DNA of 64,000 nt from an uncultured Flavobacteriaceae bacterium (GTDB lineage: Bacteria; Bacteroidota; Bacteroidia; Flavobacteriales; Flavobacteriaceae): NCBI GenBank assembly GCA_947487895.1, contig CANKYF010000015.1, positions 1 through 64,000 of the forward strand. Reading direction: 5' to 3'. A model generated the notes under the pieces. That model made no database searches. It had not been told where the DNA came from and saw only the letters and a program-made list of their open reading frames with translations. Made by a program: the position numbers and the translations under genes. Shown piece by piece: positions 59,887 to 64,000 of the stretch. How positions within the stretch are numbered: position 1 is the stretch's first letter; every line of letters begins with the position of its first letter.

Positions 59887-60921
59887 ATGACTTACATTAT
59901 AGGTGAAATAGGGCAGAACCACAATGGGTCAGTCGATTTGGCAAAATTAATTATAGATTTAGCTTCTAGAGAGATAAAAGATGAGCTTTTTGATAATGTT
60001 TTAAAAGGTATGAATGCCGTAAAACTTACAAAAAGAGACTTGAAACAAGAATTAGCGCAATCTCAAATGGATAAGGTATATGATTCTCCGCATTCTTTTG
60101 GTAATACTTATGGAGATCATAGAGCTAAATTGGAACTTTCTGATGAAGAACATTTTGAAGTTTATACTTATGCTAAATCAAAGGGATTGGACTTTGTCGA
60201 AACACTTTGTTCCACGGGTTGTTTATCTATATTAAATTATTTTATTCCAGATAAACTTAAAGTAGCTAGCCGCGATTTAACTAATATACCTCTATTAACG
60301 GCTTTGGCAGAAACAAAAATACCTATTATTATTTCAACTGGTATGGCTGGAAAAAAAGAATTAGATAATGCTATTGAAACGATTACAAAGTATAATAATA
60401 ATATTTCTATTTTACATTGCGTATCTCAATACCCAACTGAACCAAAAAATGTAAATTTAAATACTATTCCGTACTTACTTAGGCATTATAAAGATTTTGT
60501 AATTGGATATTCGGATCACACCATTGGTATCTCCACTCCCGTAGCTGCTGTTGCAATGGGCGCAAAGATTATCGAAAAGCATATAACATTAGATAGAAGA
60601 ATGAAAGGGACTGATCAAGCAGGATCTTTAGGTCCAGATGGAGTGAGTAGAATGGTACGAGATATTCGTTATTTAGATCAGTCAATGGGAAAAGAGTCTA
60701 TTTTTGCACTTGAAGATATCTCTTCAACAAGAATTAAACTTGAGCGTTCTATTGCAACTAATAAATTGATTAAAGCAGGGGAGGTTATACGTAAAGAGGA
60801 TATCCATTTACTTTCACCAGGAGATGGGTTTAAATGGTTAGAAAAGGATAACGTTATTGGAAAAAGGCCTAAAGAAGATATTCTACCTAATGAAATTATT
60901 TATATTCAAAATATAGAATAA
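59887..60921 (+). CDS. neuB: N-acetylneuraminate synthase family protein with SAF domain
   Basis: The 344-residue complete NeuB opens with G-E-I-G-Q-N-H-N-G-S. The TIM barrel has S-T-G-M-A, H-C-V-S-Q-Y-P-T, G-Y-S-D-H-T and I-I-E-K-H-I-T-L-D. The C-terminal SAF domain (about 285-344) includes E-R-S-I-A-T-N-K-L-I-K-A-G-E-V-I. It condenses PEP with an N-acyl-mannosamine-type sugar or its 6-phosphate to a nonulosonic acid. The KdsC-like phosphatase nearby favours a phosphorylated intermediate. It is 4 nt behind the fused synthase and 1 nt before the methyltransferase. Confidence 0.9.
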   Translation: MTYIIGEIGQNHNGSVDLAKLIIDLASREIKDELFDNVLKGMNAVKLTKRDLKQELAQSQMDKVYDSPHSFGNTYGDHRAKLELSDEEHFEVYTYAKSKGLDFVETLCSTGCLSILNYFIPDKLKVASRDLTNIPLLTALAETKIPIIISTGMAGKKELDNAIETITKYNNNISILHCVSQYPTEPKNVNLNTIPYLLRHYKDFVIGYSDHTIGISTPVAAVAMGAKIIEKHITLDRRMKGTDQAGSLGPDGVSRMVRDIRYLDQSMGKESIFALEDISSTRIKLERSIATNKLIKAGEVIRKEDIHLLSPGDGFKWLEKDNVIGKRPKEDILPNEIIYIQNIE

Positions 60922-60922
60922 T

Positions 60923-63515
<2,593 letters not shown>

Positions 63516-63566
63516 GTAAATATATTAATTCTTGAATTTTTGTTAAACTTATCAGAGGTACTAGAA

Positions 63567-64000
63567 ATGGAGCGTAAGCCTAAAATACTCATTTTTGCGC
63601 ATGAGCAATATCTTAATGGAGCATCACTTTCGTTATTATCTATTTTGAAAGCTTTGAAGTATAAGTATCATTTTTTAGTGATTTTACCTGGAGATGGACC
63701 AATGGTATATGAGCTAGAAAAATTAAGGATTGATTACCAATTAAAAAGTTTACCTAGATGTGCCTATTTCAATTGGGTTTCAGTTAGTGATCATTTAAAA
63801 AGAGTGATTCTTTATTATAAAAATAAATATAGATGGAAAGAAAGTCTTTTGTTGTTGTCTTCAAAATTTGAACCTGATATCGTATACACCAATACTTCTG
63901 TGGTGTCTTTAGGATATGATCTTGCCAATAAGATTAACAAACCTCATTTATGGCATATTAGAGAGTATGGCAAAAAAGATTTTAAACTGGAATATTTACC
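63567..64000 (+). CDS. Glycosyltransferase, family 4-like N-terminal part (runs off the window)
   Basis: The ATG at 63567 opens a frame that stays open to the end (144 codons). It begins K-P-K-I-L-I-F-A-H-E-Q-Y-L-N-G-A-S-L-S-L-L, the N-terminal strand and glycine-containing loop of GT-B glycosyltransferases. It continues with V-I-L-P-G-D-G-P-M-V and D-I-V-Y-T-N-T-S-V-V, typical of GT4. An in-frame TTG at 63540 could extend it by nine codons. It begins 51 nt after the preceding gene, in the same capsule locus. Acceptor and donor are unknown. Confidence 0.8.
   Translation, partial: MERKPKILIFAHEQYLNGASLSLLSILKALKYKYHFLVILPGDGPMVYELEKLRIDYQLKSLPRCAYFNWVSVSDHLKRVILYYKNKYRWKESLLLLSSKFEPDIVYTNTSVVSLGYDLANKINKPHLWHIREYGKKDFKLEYL

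Overview
This window is a chromosomal segment of a marine-type member of the Flavobacteriaceae (Bacteroidota). The evidence is the low G+C content, a type IX secretion (T9SS) cargo with a gliding-type C-terminal domain followed by PorP/SprF and OmpA-like proteins, Bacteroidota-specific families (DUF4295, DUF6249, DUF4369), several Bacteroidota-type promoters (TAnnTTTG, in the best cases with TTG 19 nt upstream), and lipoprotein and TonB-receptor architectures typical of the group. I cannot name genus or species from sequence alone.

Layout. 1-5127: the 3' part of a very repetitive Ca-binding adhesin-like T9SS cargo, then PorP/SprF and an OmpA/PD40 protein. 5224-6612: isoprenoid isomerase (idi), a PTPS-family enzyme, a small conserved protein and tRNA-Thr. 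6771-14838: mostly single-gene housekeeping and accessory functions (DUF4369 lipoprotein, DUF819 permease, VanX-type dipeptidase, an ECF sigma factor with a probable membrane partner, sterol-desaturase-like hydroxylase, MOSC, WYL regulator, VOC protein). 15000-19975: an accessory patch with a frame-conflicted small lipoprotein, a lipoprotein gene broken by one stop codon, a LytS/LytTR-type two-component pair, and two genes arranged exactly like integron gene cassettes, with no integrase in view. 19976-24651: DUF1801, FKBP isomerase, HtpG and a KAS III enzyme, interspersed with REP-like repeats. 25045-42994: a TonB-type receptor, Na+/solute symporter, recR, GT2, E2 acyltransferase, exonuclease, FAH protein, HPt protein, CinA, the rpmB-rpmG-DUF4295-ftsY group, serine hydrolase, rimO, M23 peptidase, VOC protein and an ATP-grasp enzyme. 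43433-52725: a membrane-anchored hypothetical, secA, DUF2795, PduO-type adenosyltransferase, membrane proteins, a methyltransferase preceded by eleven perfect heptamer repeats, and an ABC-F protein.

52829-64000 (running off the end) is a capsule or exopolysaccharide locus on the plus strand: Wza-like export lipoprotein, Wzc-like tyrosine autokinase, Wzm/Wzt-type ABC exporter, then a tightly packed set for an acidic nine-carbon (nonulosonic-type) sugar. This set has a NeuB-like synthase fused to an SpsF-like nucleotidyltransferase, a second full NeuB with SAF domain, a TylF-like methyltransferase, a KdsC-like HAD phosphatase, a protein with the HP / SxS signature of bacterial sialyltransferase-like GT-B enzymes, and the start of another glycosyltransferase. 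Together these would make, activate, transfer and export a sialic-acid-like surface glycan.

The most notable structures are the cassette-like pair at 18006-19694, the heptamer tract at 50744-50820, the NeuB-SpsF fusion at 58227-59882, the candidate noncoding transcript at about 9050-9262, and the single-stop lipoprotein pseudogene at 15294-16001.
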